DNA of 64,000 bases from Prado023 sp963753075 (GTDB lineage Bacteria > Actinomycetota > Actinomycetes > S36-B12 > CAIYMF01): the NCBI GenBank assembly GCA_963753075.1, contig CAVWAR010000010.1, positions 62,001 to 126,000 of the forward strand, in the 5' to 3' direction. Below are positions 1-7,968 of this stretch, piece after piece. Below the pieces are notes generated by a model, which saw only the letters and a list, made by a program, of their open reading frames with translations, was not told where the DNA came from and did not search any database. Both the position numbers and the translations under genes were made by a program. Positions within the stretch are counted from its first letter, which is position 1, and every line of letters begins with the position of its first letter.

Positions 1-1302
1 CCGCTCTCAGTAGCAATGCCCGCCCGGCGTTCTCAACCGACAACGACGGGAAGGACGAAGCTCATGGCGAGGGTGTTCATCGGGGTTGATCCCCACAAGC
101 TGTCGGCCACCATCGAGGTGGTCGACGACCGGGAGACGGTGCTGGCAACCGGGCGGTTCACCACGGACAAGGCCGGGTACGCCGCGATGCGACGGCACGT
201 CGCAGCGTTCCCGGAGCGGATCTGGGCGGTCGAGGGCAGCAACGGTGCCGGTCGCCCGCTGGCGCAGCGGCTGCTGGCCGACGGGGAGTACGTGGTCGAC
301 GTGCCGGCGAAGCTGTCGGCCCGGGCGCGGCTGTTCGACACCGGGCACAACCGCAAGACCGATGCCCACGACGCGCACGCGGTCGCGGTCGTGGCGGTGC
401 GCACCAAGACGTTGCGGGTGCTGTCCTACGACAGCGAACTCGAGGTGCTGCGGATGCTGGTCGACCGCCGCGACGAGCTGGCCCGGGCCAGGGTCCAGAC
501 CGTCAACCGGCTGCACCGGCTGCTGTCCGAGCTGACCCCGGGGAAGGCGAAGAAGAACATCACCGCAGGTCAGGCCAAGACGATCCTGGCTGGCGTGCGC
601 CCGCGGGATGCTGGCCGGCAAGACCCGGCGCCGGCTCGCGGTCGAGCAGCTCGCCGAGATGGTGGCGATCGAGAAGAAGATCACCGCCTCCTCCAAGGAA
701 CTCAAGGCGATGGTGCTGGCCCGCGACTCCACCCTGATGGACCTGACCGGGGTCGGGCCCGTGGTGGCCGCGCGGATCCTGGCCGACGTCGGCGACGTCG
801 CCCGGTTCGCTGACCGCAACCGGTTCGCCTCCTGGACCGGCACCGCACCCCTGGACGCCTCCTCCGGTGAGCAGATCCGCCACCGGCTGTCCCGGGCCGG
901 CAACCGGCGGGCCAACCACATGATCCATATCGCCGCGGTCAGCCAGATCCGCCACGACAGCCCCGGCCGGGCCTACTACCGGCGCAAGCTCGCCGCCGGC
1001 AAGACCCCCATGGAAGCCATGCGCTGCCTGAAGCGGCGCATCTCCGACGCCCTCTACCGCCAGCTCGTCAACGACGCCAAGACAGCGTCAGCGGCAGTCG
1101 CGGCTGACATGGACGCGGGCCCGGGAGGGCACAGCGGGGCGGCACTTCAATCCAGCGCGGCCGGCTCACACCCGCACACCGGCACTTCGGATCAGCCACA
1201 ACCCGGACCCGCGAAAGAGACGCTACCCACACCCACCCCGGCACGGAAGACCACGCCATCGAGAAGGATGCAAATCTGCCTCTTGACATCAGAGGGGAGC
1301 CG
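1..1302 (+). mobile_element. IS110-family element, left end outside window
   Basis: The element is defined by its DEDD transposase, which starts at 64. The right boundary is inferred from a TTGACA-AGAGGGGAGC-like string near 1283-1302. This resembles the TTGACA-ATAGGAGC string after the intact IS110 gene at 4408. The left noncoding end is at least partly outside the window, so any guide RNA there cannot be judged. The transposase frame runs past this boundary to 1441, which suggests its last 45 or so codons are flanking DNA. Confidence 0.6.
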
Positions 1303-1441
1303 GAGTAGGGCACTTCGGTCCATCCTCCGCGGGAAGGGCAACTCGCCGACGCGTTGCACGGAGGACGATTCGCTGAACCGGCGATCCTCTGCCGAAGTAG
1401 GTCGGGTCACGCCTCGGCCCGCGCCTCCAGTTTGGCCTTGA
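64..1441 (+). pseudogene. IS110 transposase, one-base frameshift
   Basis: The N-terminal part (64 to about 612) has the RuvC-like DEDD domain: GVDPHK near the start, a VEGSNGAG segment, and TDAHDAHA. The C-terminal Transposase_20 part, with LTGVGPVVAARIL and FASWTGTAP, continues in another frame from about 614. The joint reads VRPRDA then AGKTRRRLA if one G at 613/614 is removed, so a single-base insertion is the simplest explanation. IS110 enzymes are site-specific recombinases that use a DEDD fold plus a serine. The broken frame means the enzyme is probably inactive, unless the extra base is a sequencing error. The start at 64 follows a purine-rich GGAAGGA. Confidence 0.85.
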
Positions 1442-1503
1442 GCAGCCCGAGCACCTGCCGGTCGTCGCGGGCGTAGCTGTCAGCCAGCAACCGGCCTAGC
1501 ACC
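1407..1503 (-). pseudogene. C-terminal tail of an unidentified gene
   Basis: On the minus strand an open frame ending at a TGA (1407-1409) encodes VLGRLLADSYARDD followed by RQVLGLLKAKLEARAEA. Codon third positions are almost all G or C, as in real genes of this window. The frame breaks upstream near 1500, next to the right end of the IS110 element. It may be the surviving end of a gene interrupted by rearrangement. No family is recognised. Confidence 0.3.
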
Positions 1504-1658
1504 GGCACACCCCACAACCGACCACGCGCCGGGCATCGAGGCCCTCTGCTCCCGCTGAGACCGCCGATTCCGTGGTAGTTGCAGGCCGAGGCCGGTCGCC
1601 GACGTCCGGCACGTCGGCGCCCCCACGAGCCGGATCCCGGGCCGCCAGGATGGCTCTG

Positions 1659-1994
1659 CTACGACCAACCAGCCAGGTCGGCCACGATGATGATGGTGAG
1701 CATGGGGATCAACACGGCTCCGAGGACGATCCCGAGCAGCGCCGCACTGGGTCCACCGTCCCGGCCCTGCGCACCTGCTCGCCTTCCGAACGCCACAGCC
1801 GACGCCGTTGCCGCGACAGTCACGATCCAGGCCAGCCCGGACACGACGTCGTGGCGCGACGCACCAGCCGGGTCATACTCCCCACCCGTTGCCAACAGGA
1901 CGAGAAAGCCTGAGGGAATCAGCACCACAGATATCCACGCGAGGACGAGATCCGAAAGACCCGAATGGGGGTTCCCAGCAACGTCACGAGCCAT
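1659..1994 (-). CDS. Small membrane protein, unknown function
   Basis: The product has 111 residues with three hydrophobic segments (about 14-36, 51-70 and 84-108), the last rich in Ile/Val/Leu, so an integral membrane protein is likely. The start at 1994 is chosen because AGGAGGT lies seven bases upstream on the minus strand; the open frame extends further, but without a ribosome site. No family is recognised. The gene stands alone between the IS110 remnant and trmO, on the opposite strand to both. Confidence 0.6.
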   Translation of the reverse strand: MARDVAGNPHSGLSDLVLAWISVVLIPSGFLVLLATGGEYDPAGASRHDVVSGLAWIVTVAATASAVAFGRRAGAQGRDGGPSAALLGIVLGAVLIPMLTIIIVADLAGWS

Positions 1995-2558
1995 CCCACG
2001 CACCTCCTCGCCCGCTCCCATCGTCGCGCACCCAGGCTTCGCGAGGCAGCGGCGAAGTGCCCGACCTCGCGCTTCCACACCCAACTGAGCAGGCGCGCGC
2101 ACTCGCGCGATGGAACGCGAACGCCTAGCCGCAAAGCCACCCATCGCACCCGTTGGTGCAGTCCGCTGGTGCAGTCGACCGCCGCCGGTCACAGATCCGC
2201 GTGCGAGACGGAATGGACCAGAACGTCGAGCGCAGGACGACCTCGGAGCAACGCGCGGGGGCCGGCGAGGCTCCACACCATGCGCGCCAACCGCGTCAGC
2301 GTCCATCTGGGCGCTACGCGGCGCGGTGACGCACGTTGGGCTCCATGATCGGGACCCCGATGCCCGCCTGTCCGGATGAGAGGAAGACAGCGGGGAACGC
2401 CGGCCTAGCCCGCGATGATCCACCGGCAGTTGCGGTCGCCCGGGCGCGGGTGGATCCTCGAGTAGGTCCTGCGGGAACTGCGGCTCGATGCACGGCGCGA
2501 TGACGCTTCCGACGACTACCGGCCAGTCAGCCGGCGGACACCGGAGAGAGGAGCCGGG
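1995..2558. other. Intergenic, 564 bases
   Basis: The stretch separates divergent genes at 1994 (minus) and 2559 (plus). Open frames here are long on both strands but lack start signals and recognisable sequence. The last bases carry the AGAGGAG ribosome site of trmO. Nothing else is seen. Confidence 0.4.
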
Positions 2559-3041
2559 GTGGACGACCTCCAATCAACCGCCGACACGCCGCACACTGAC
2601 GTGCGCCCGGGAGCCGTCCGCGGCGACGCGCCGGATGCGTCCTACCAGGTCCGCCCCATCGGGTGGATCGAATCTCCGCTCCTCGACACTGCTGAGGCAC
2701 CGAAGCAAGGCGAGTTGGGTGCCCCGGATGCCTGGCTGGTGCTCAATCCCACGGTCCGCGAAGGGGCCCGTGACCTCGCGGTCGGCTCAGACATCACCGT
2801 CCTGACCTGGTTGCACCAGGCACGCCGCGACGTGTTGGTCACCCACCCCGGCGGCGTTCCGACCCGGCCCGAGCGGGGCGTGTTCAGCACCAGATCTCCT
2901 GCCCGCCCCAACCCTGTGGGCATCCATCGAGTATCTGTCCTGGCCATCGAGGGCGACCGGCTGCGGGTCGGTCCCATCGAGGCGATCGATGGCACGCCAG
3001 TCATCGACATCAAGTCAGTCCTGCCCTCCGACTACCCCTGA
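2559..3041 (+). CDS. trmO: TrmO-family tRNA m6t6A37 methyltransferase
   Basis: The 160-residue protein belongs to the TsaA/UPF0066 family. In E. coli, TrmO N6-methylates the threonylcarbamoyl-adenosine at position 37 of a threonine tRNA using S-adenosylmethionine. The family signature GVFSTRSPARPNPVGIHRV is present at about residues 107-125, and the domain opens with YQVRPIGWIESP. The C-terminal substrate-interaction domain of long forms is absent, as in many compact actinobacterial copies. The GTG start follows AGAGGAG by seven bases. It lies just upstream of, and probably outside, the IS110 element that begins near 3062. Confidence 0.85.
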   Translation: MDDLQSTADTPHTDVRPGAVRGDAPDASYQVRPIGWIESPLLDTAEAPKQGELGAPDAWLVLNPTVREGARDLAVGSDITVLTWLHQARRDVLVTHPGGVPTRPERGVFSTRSPARPNPVGIHRVSVLAIEGDRLRVGPIEAIDGTPVIDIKSVLPSDYP

Positions 3042-3062
3042 GGGACAGCGGACGAACGACCG

Positions 3063-3346
3063 CCATGTGTGCGATAGGCGGCGTTGTGACTGTGAGGATT
3101 CCTTCGCAGCCTTGATGGTGATGGGCTGTGGGTTAGTGACTGCGGGTGTGACCCACGTTGTGACTGGCTTCGTGCCTTGCTGCGACTTGTCCGCTCGTGG
3201 TTGCTGGCCCCGGCCCGGCCGAAGGTGCTGGCCTGATCAGGAGCTTGACCACCCGGCGTTTGCGGCGCCGGGCGTGTCTCATCACAGTCCTGCCGAACCT
3301 CCGTCCCGGACCGGAACCACGTCCCATCCGGAGAAGGAGAGAACGC
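3063..3346 (+). ncRNA. Candidate IS110 bridge-RNA region
   Basis: In IS110-group elements the noncoding left end encodes a bridge RNA that pairs with target and donor DNA. This 284-base stretch lies directly upstream of an intact IS110 transposase, has the expected size, and is less GC-rich at 3070-3230 than its surroundings. It contains a perfect 7-base-pair hairpin (CCCGGCG 3252-3258, CGCCGGG 3266-3272). The guide loops were not worked out, so the assignment rests on position and structure. Confidence 0.4.
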
Positions 3347-4408
3347 ATGGACAGTCTGACCGATCTGCGTGCAGAGGTCGATGTCGTGATCGGCGTCGAC
3401 ACCCACGTCCACACCCACTCGGCGGCGGTCCTGGACACCGCGACCGGTGGTGTCCTGGACGAGGTCACCGTCGAGGCGACAACCGAGGGCTATGCCGAGC
3501 TGGTGGAGTTCGCCAACAACCACGCGACGTTGCGGGCGTGGGCGATCGAAGGGACCAGCGGTCACGGCGCCGGGCTGAGTCGTCACCTGCTGGAGAGCTC
3601 GGAGATCGTCATCGAGGTGGACCGTCCGAAACGGGCCGCGCGCCGCAACGGCGCGAAGTCCGACCCGCTCGACGCGATCCGAGCCGCGCGTGAAGCGATG
3701 GCCCGACCCCGGGTGGGGTCTCCCCGTGGCGGTGGAGATCGTCAAGCACTGTCCGTGCTGTTGGCGGCGCGCCGCTCCGCGATCAACGCCTCCACTGAGG
3801 CTCAGCTGCAGGTCTTCAGCCTGGTGATCGCCGCACCCGAACCCATCCGAGCCCGCTTCCGGGGGCAGAAGCTCGCCGCGATGCTCAACACCGCGGCCAA
3901 GCTACGTGTTCACCCGAAGTGGGACGTCGAGACGACCAGCACTGTCGTTGCACTGCGCACCCTGGCTCGCCGCGCGCACACGATGCTGCAGGAGGCCCGG
4001 GAGCTGGAGAAGGCGATCCTGGCCATCATCCGTAGCTGGCGGCCTGACCTTCTCGAGGAGTTCGGCGTCGGACCGATCGTCGCGGCAACGGTGTTGTGCG
4101 CCTGGTCCCACCCCGGCCGGATCCACTCCGAAGCCGCATTCGCGATGCTCGCCGGCGTGGCACCCATCCCGGCCAACAGCGGCCAGGTCACCACCCGGCA
4201 TCGGCTCAACCGCTACGGCGACCGGCACCTCAACCAGGCATTGCACACCGTCGTGCGGGTCCGCATCCAGTACCAGGCAGCAACCCGCGACTACGTCGCC
4301 CGCCGCACCGCCGAAGGCAAGACCAGCCGCGAGATCAAACGCTGCCTGGCTCGCTACGTCGCACGCGACCTATACCGCCTACTCGAAAACGGGGCCGCAG
4401 CTGCTTGA
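3347..4408 (+). CDS. IS110-family transposase (DEDD recombinase)
   Basis: The 353-residue protein has the RuvC-like DEDD domain followed by Transposase_20. Candidate catalytic acids are D18 (GVDTH), E68 (AIEGTSGHG), D106 and D109 (KSDPLDAIRAAR). The C-terminal domain has FGVGPIVAATVL and the segment GVAPIPANSGQ, where the serine matches the conserved serine of the family. No frame break is visible, so the enzyme could be active. The start at 3347 follows GAGAAGGAGAG; the frame is open upstream to 3197 but lacks a ribosome site. The sequence differs clearly from the transposase at 64-1441, so it is a separate IS type. Confidence 0.9.
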   Translation: MDSLTDLRAEVDVVIGVDTHVHTHSAAVLDTATGGVLDEVTVEATTEGYAELVEFANNHATLRAWAIEGTSGHGAGLSRHLLESSEIVIEVDRPKRAARRNGAKSDPLDAIRAAREAMARPRVGSPRGGGDRQALSVLLAARRSAINASTEAQLQVFSLVIAAPEPIRARFRGQKLAAMLNTAAKLRVHPKWDVETTSTVVALRTLARRAHTMLQEARELEKAILAIIRSWRPDLLEEFGVGPIVAATVLCAWSHPGRIHSEAAFAMLAGVAPIPANSGQVTTRHRLNRYGDRHLNQALHTVVRVRIQYQAATRDYVARRTAEGKTSREIKRCLARYVARDLYRLLENGAAAA

Positions 4409-4451
4409 CAAAGCATAGGAGCGTCGCAGGTCGATTCGAGCACAGACTCGG

Positions 4452-4823
4452 TCAACCCGCGTTCGCGTAGGCCTCCTCGAGCCATCCGCGCACCTGGTCG
4501 TCGATCTGGCTGGCCGCGTGCAGCTCGATGTGATGCATCCACACGTTCGCCGATGGGTGGACGACTTCCTTGAAGCGATGGCACCTGACCTCGTGCGGCA
4601 GGGCGACGGAGAGCACCGCGGGGACCTCGCTGTGGACGTACTGCCCAGGACGCCACACATACGCAAAGCCCTTGCGACGCCGGAATGCGACCTGACTCTT
4701 CGTCACCGACACAGACACTTGGCCGATCCGGGACACGGCCTGCTCGACGCCGCGGCAGATCGCGAGGCACTCGGGGAAACCAGCGAAGAGATCCTCAGGA
4801 CCTTGTTCGGTGGTACCGCCCAC
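4452..4823 (-). pseudogene. DUF5655-domain protein, 5' end uncertain
   Basis: The frame reads LFAGFPECLAICRGVEQAV, VSVTKSQVAFRRRKGFAYVW and IDDQVRGWLEEAYANAG, which I recognise as the DUF5655 domain (no established function). The stop at 4452 lies about 20 bases past the right end of the intact IS110 element. Upstream the frame runs into the antisense of an IS110 relic (4930-5085), so the original start is probably lost. A GTG at 4823 would give a 123-residue protein, but no ribosome site precedes it. Confidence 0.5.
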
Positions 4824-4929
4824 CAGCGGAGCGTAGTCTCCGCGGTTCCTGCCGTCGAGTGCAACCCTCGTGCCCTCGTCGACAGGCGGCTGCTTGACGA
4901 TTGCAGGTAGGACCGGCGTCGGGCCAAAC

Positions 4930-5085
4930 TCGGTCCAGGTTCTCGGTGGGAAGCTCAAGGAGATGGTCCTGGCCACCGGCTCGACACTCATGGAGCTGCC
5001 CGGCGTCGGCCCCGGCGTTGCCTCCCGCATGTTGACCGACACCGGCGACGTCCCCCGGTTCGCCGACCTCAAGACGCTGCCAAGC
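4930..5085 (+). pseudogene. Relic of a third IS110 transposase
   Basis: The plus-strand frame reads LKEMVLATGSTLMELPGVGP, VASRMLTDTGDV and PRFADLK. It aligns with LKAMVLARDSTLMDLTGVGP and the following residues of the transposase at 64-1441. Only about 50 residues of the Transposase_20 domain remain, with no start and no conserved continuation. It is a decayed fragment of an element related to, but not identical with, the one at the left edge of the window. Confidence 0.75.
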
Positions 5086-5106
5086 ACCCGGACCTCACCG
5101 ACGCTA

Positions 5107-5155
5107 GCCCCGCCGCTTGCGGACGCGACCGCGTCCGCAAGCGGCGAAGTGGGGC
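5107..5155. repeat. Long perfect hairpin, 17-bp arms
   Basis: The arms 5111-5127 and 5130-5146 are exact reverse complements around a two-base centre. GCCC (5107-5110) and GGGC (5152-5155) extend the stem past a small bulge. It follows the IS110 relic directly. It could be an element end, a strong terminator, or a regulator site; neither side has a T tract. Confidence 0.7.
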
Positions 5156-5428
5156 AGGTCAAGAGAAGTGTTCTCGGTCGTTGCAGGATCCGGGACCGGA
5201 CAAGCGTTGACGCGGGTAGTGGTGGCGGCGGTCAAGTCCCTGGGAGTGGTGTAGCGCTGCGTGATCCGGGTGGGTTCAGGCGGTGAGTGCGGGCTGACCG
5301 CCGTCACGGGTATGGGCTGACCTGACCTGGGTGCGGCTACGTGGCAGCCCGGTTCGAGGCGTCGTGCCCGCGGCCGATGGCCGCTGCACCGGCCCCGGGT
5401 TCGAGGCCTCGAAGGGCCCGCTACCTAT
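5156..5428. other. Intergenic, no gene seen
   Basis: This stretch between the 5107-5155 hairpin and the broken gene at 5429 contains only short open frames without start signals. Two similar strings (GGTTCGAGGCGTCG and GGTTCGAGGCCTCG, near 5350 and 5400) recur. Confidence 0.35.
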
Positions 5429-5904
5429 CTACTTGGACCGATCGGATGCGTTGTACGTGATCGCGCCTTCGAAGTTGAACACAGCGATGCCGTCCGGCAG
5501 GCCGAACACCGTGCCAATCCCACCGCCGATTTCGGGGATGTCCCCGCGGAAGTCCATCGAGCCCTCTCCGCTCGCGTTTGCGAAGCGCCCGGTCCGTTGT
5601 CTTTGACGACCGTCCACGTTCCCTCGCCCACGAAACCGGCCATGTACGGCCCACTATCGGAGTCCGCAAAGATCCCCTCGCCTGTGCCTTCCTGAGCAAT
5701 GACCAGCGTGTCCCCGTTGGCGGCGGTGAAGGTGATCGTTCCCTCGCCGTAGGTGTAGAGCTCCGGGTGGTGCTCCGGGTCCACGCCAGGATACGTGCAC
5801 TGCTCCAGCACGTAGTCGACTTTGCCAAGATGGGACATCTGCCCTGTTCCGGTACTGAAGAACTCAACGCTGTACTTCCTCGGTGCTCCCATGACTCTCA
5901 TCAT
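5429..5904 (-). pseudogene. Beta-rich conserved protein, one-base frameshift
   Basis: Joined across a frame break, the product is about 157 residues of Gly- and Thr-rich strands: STGTGQMSHLGKVDYV, GEGTITFTAANGDTLVI, TGRFANASGEGSMDFRG and FNFEGAITYNAS. This pattern is seen in secreted or cytosolic beta-barrel-like proteins of unknown function. The break lies near 5600, where DNG-TGRFANASG is restored if one base is added after AACGG. The 5' end reads MMRVMGAPRKYSVEFF after GGGAAGG. One base is missing, so the gene is decayed or the sequence has an error. Confidence 0.65.
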
Positions 5905-6122
5905 CCTTCCCAGGATTGAGAGCCTCCATCACACCGGGGCGATTGGGCTATGAGCCCTGGGATGCTCAACCGTCAAGGGGCCGACACGATAGGTCCCCGA
6001 TCCCCGGGTGCCATGCCTCACACCTGCGTGCCCGCCCGCTATAGGTGCAGAAGTGAGTGCAGACCCAACTGTGCGAGCGGGCGCTCGCCGCTTCATACTG
6101 AGGCCTGACCTGCGATGATATG

Positions 6123-6197
6123 TAGGGCGGCCGGGATTCGAACCCGGAACCTGACGGGTTATGAGCCCGCTGCTCTGACCTGTTGAGCTACCGCCCC
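6123..6197 (-). tRNA. tRNA with CAT anticodon (Met, or Ile2)
   Basis: Read on the minus strand the cloverleaf is GGGGCGG acceptor, TA at 8-9, GCTC/GAGC D stem, GCGGG-CTCATAA-CCCGT anticodon arm, and CCGGG-TTCGAAT-CCCGG T arm. The acceptor closes with CCGCCCT and discriminator A. The anticodon is CAT. The first pair is not the C-A mismatch of initiator tRNA, so this is elongator Met or a lysidine-modified isoleucine tRNA. CCA is not encoded. A TACCCT -10-like hexamer lies upstream (6207-6212). Confidence 0.9.
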
Positions 6198-6381
6198 TCG
6201 GCTCCAAGGGTAGGGGACCGGTGTGCTGTTCCGGATCTTCGGTGGCCCCGCCGCCGGAGGGGCTGGCGAATGACGGCCACGAGTGTGCGCGGCGGGGTTG
6301 CCGCCCCCAACGTTTGCCGATCGCACATTCGGGTAGGCAGAGGCTTCCGACTGTGCGCGGTTCACGAACAGGTGGTACTCA

Positions 6382-7602
6382 ATGACCATGGACGTCACGC
6401 CTGCGGGGCAGATCACTCCGGGCGCGCTGCCTGCCGGCGGTGGTCCCCAGCCGACAACGGTCGGCCCCGCGCCGCCGCGCACTGGCGCCTTCAGCACCCT
6501 GCGCACGCGCTGGCTGGTCGTGTGGGCGCTGGTCGGCGCTCTGTTGATCATGGGCTTTATGGAGGCAGCCGGCGCGCTTGGACTACCGGTCTCTGATGAA
6601 CTCACCGGGGTGCTTCTGTACCTCCCGGTCGTCGCGTGGGTCTGGTACGTGGTCGGCCGCCGCGGTGGCGTGAACCTCGGGGCGATGCTCCGCTGGCCCC
6701 GGCTTGGCTCCTACTGGTTCGTCGTGGCGGGGCTGCTCGTGGTCCAGTTCCTCTTCAGCCTGGCTGCGATCACGCTCACGACCCTCGTGGCGCCGTGGAT
6801 GTTCGACTCGCTGGAGGGTGTGGGGGAGGGCAACCTCGCGCTGGCCACCCTCGGCCTCGTCGTGCTCCCGCCCCTGGTGGAGGAGGTCGTCTTCCGGGGC
6901 GTCCTGCTAGAGCGGTTCTCGGTGAAGTGGCGGGTGGGCGTGGCGGTCGTCCTCTCTGCGGTGTTCTTCGGCATCCTGCACGCCGACCCAGTGGGGGCGG
7001 GGATGTTCGGCCTGATCACCGGGCTGCTGTATCTGCGCACGGGGTCGCTCTGGCCCGGGATCATCATCCACTTCGTCAACAACCTGGTCGCCCTGGTCGC
7101 CACTCGGCTCGCCGGACCCGACACCGGCACAGACGCGCTGGAGGTGTCCGAGGCGCTGGTGTCTGTTGGCGTGCTGCTCCTGCTCAGCCTGCCGTTCCTC
7201 GCCTGGTTCATCAAGGCCAACTGGCCTGCCCGCGGCACGCCGACCCCGTACCAGCTGCACGAGATGCAGGTTGGGCTACCGCCCCGGTCGTTCGACTCGG
7301 TCGCGTGGTCGGGGGTCCATGCCACGGTCCGGGTACAGGTGACCAGCACGCACGTTGAGGTCAGCGATGAAGTGGGGTTGCCGATCGCCCGCCTGCCCCT
7401 CGATCGGGTGCGCGCCGTCTACCCCGCCACCGTTCCCGGCGGGACCGAGATCGTACTGCTCCTCAACGACGGGTCCTGGACGACCCTGCGGGCGCCACTG
7501 GGAGACCTGAAGACGACCGACGCCCTGAGCGCGTCGCTGACCGAGCGCGTCGCCTTCGCGGGCGGCCCGGCTCTGGCAGCCCGAGGCGCGGCGGGCGCCT
7601 GA
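6382..7602 (+). CDS. CPBP-family intramembrane glutamic protease
   Basis: The 406-residue protein has about eight membrane segments between residues 45 and 285. It carries the three CPBP/Rce1-like motifs: EEVVFRG (E167, E168, R172), FGILH (F196, H200) and HFVNN (H230, N234). Such enzymes cleave within the membrane; bacterial members are tied to peptide maturation or immunity, but the substrate here is unknown. After the membrane domain is a soluble region of about 120 residues (RVQVTSTHVEVSDEVGLPIA, RVRAVYPATVPGGTEIVLLL) that looks like a PH-type beta domain, not part of the minimal family. The start follows AGGTGG by six bases. Confidence 0.85.
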   Translation: MTMDVTPAGQITPGALPAGGGPQPTTVGPAPPRTGAFSTLRTRWLVVWALVGALLIMGFMEAAGALGLPVSDELTGVLLYLPVVAWVWYVVGRRGGVNLGAMLRWPRLGSYWFVVAGLLVVQFLFSLAAITLTTLVAPWMFDSLEGVGEGNLALATLGLVVLPPLVEEVVFRGVLLERFSVKWRVGVAVVLSAVFFGILHADPVGAGMFGLITGLLYLRTGSLWPGIIIHFVNNLVALVATRLAGPDTGTDALEVSEALVSVGVLLLLSLPFLAWFIKANWPARGTPTPYQLHEMQVGLPPRSFDSVAWSGVHATVRVQVTSTHVEVSDEVGLPIARLPLDRVRAVYPATVPGGTEIVLLLNDGSWTTLRAPLGDLKTTDALSASLTERVAFAGGPALAARGAAGA

Positions 7603-7614
7603 GCCGGGCGCCCG
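7592..7614 (+). terminator. Hairpin over the stop codon
   Basis: CGGGCGCC (7592-7599) and GGCGCCCG (7607-7614) form a perfect 8-bp stem whose loop contains the TGA stop codon of the CPBP protease gene. No T tract follows, which is usual for high-GC actinobacterial terminators. Confidence 0.5.
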
Positions 7615-7667
7615 ACCTGCGCGGCCGAGTTCGCCGGACCGCACCACCCTCGTGGAGCCGGGTCGGC

Positions 7668-7833
7668 GCGCACATGCAACCGCCCGTTTCGCCGCCTGCC
7701 TGAGGGACTTCGTCCAAGGCGCACACGCAACCGCCCGATTCGGGCCAGATCAGCGGTCCATTGGGGCGGTTCGCTGTGCGGGTTCGGACCGGGGCAGGTG
7801 ACACCCCGGTCATACGGGCAGTTTCGTGTGCGC
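7668..7833. repeat. Quartet of 19-bp repeats, two forward and two inverted
   Basis: Forward copies are GCGCACATGCAACCGCCCG (7668-7686) and GCGCACACGCAACCGCCCG (7719-7737). Inverted relatives lie at 7764-7782 and 7815-7833; the last reads GCGCACACGAAACTGCCCG on the minus strand. They fill the 366-base gap between the convergent CPBP protease and sensor kinase genes. Transcripts from either side could pair forward with inverted copies. The rest of the gap shows no gene. Confidence 0.65.
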
Positions 7834-7968
7834 TGCCGCCCCATGACGAACCGTCCGGTGCCGGCTCAGGCCCGCATCCGTTCGTTGCCCGGGTCAGCAT
7901 CGGCGGTGTGGATTCCGGCGCAAGGCGTATCTCGGCGCAGGCCGCGCAGGCCTCGCGGTCCTCGCGGC

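Larger units (their letters stand above)
3062..4435 (+). mobile_element. Intact-looking IS110-family element
   Basis: The element has one transposase gene (3347-4408), about 280 bases of structured noncoding DNA upstream and a short 3' end. The right end carries TTGACAAAGCATAGGAGC at about 4407-4424, typical of actinobacterial IS110 ends. A related CGATAGGCGG string near 3071-3080 suggests the left end. IS110 elements lack terminal inverted repeats, so both boundaries are estimates. It sits between trmO and the remains of a DUF5655 gene. Confidence 0.65.

Noticed and set aside
6123..6197. The CAT tRNA as an integration site for a mobile island
   Set aside because: No integrase gene and no repeat of the tRNA 3' end was seen in the neighbouring sequence.
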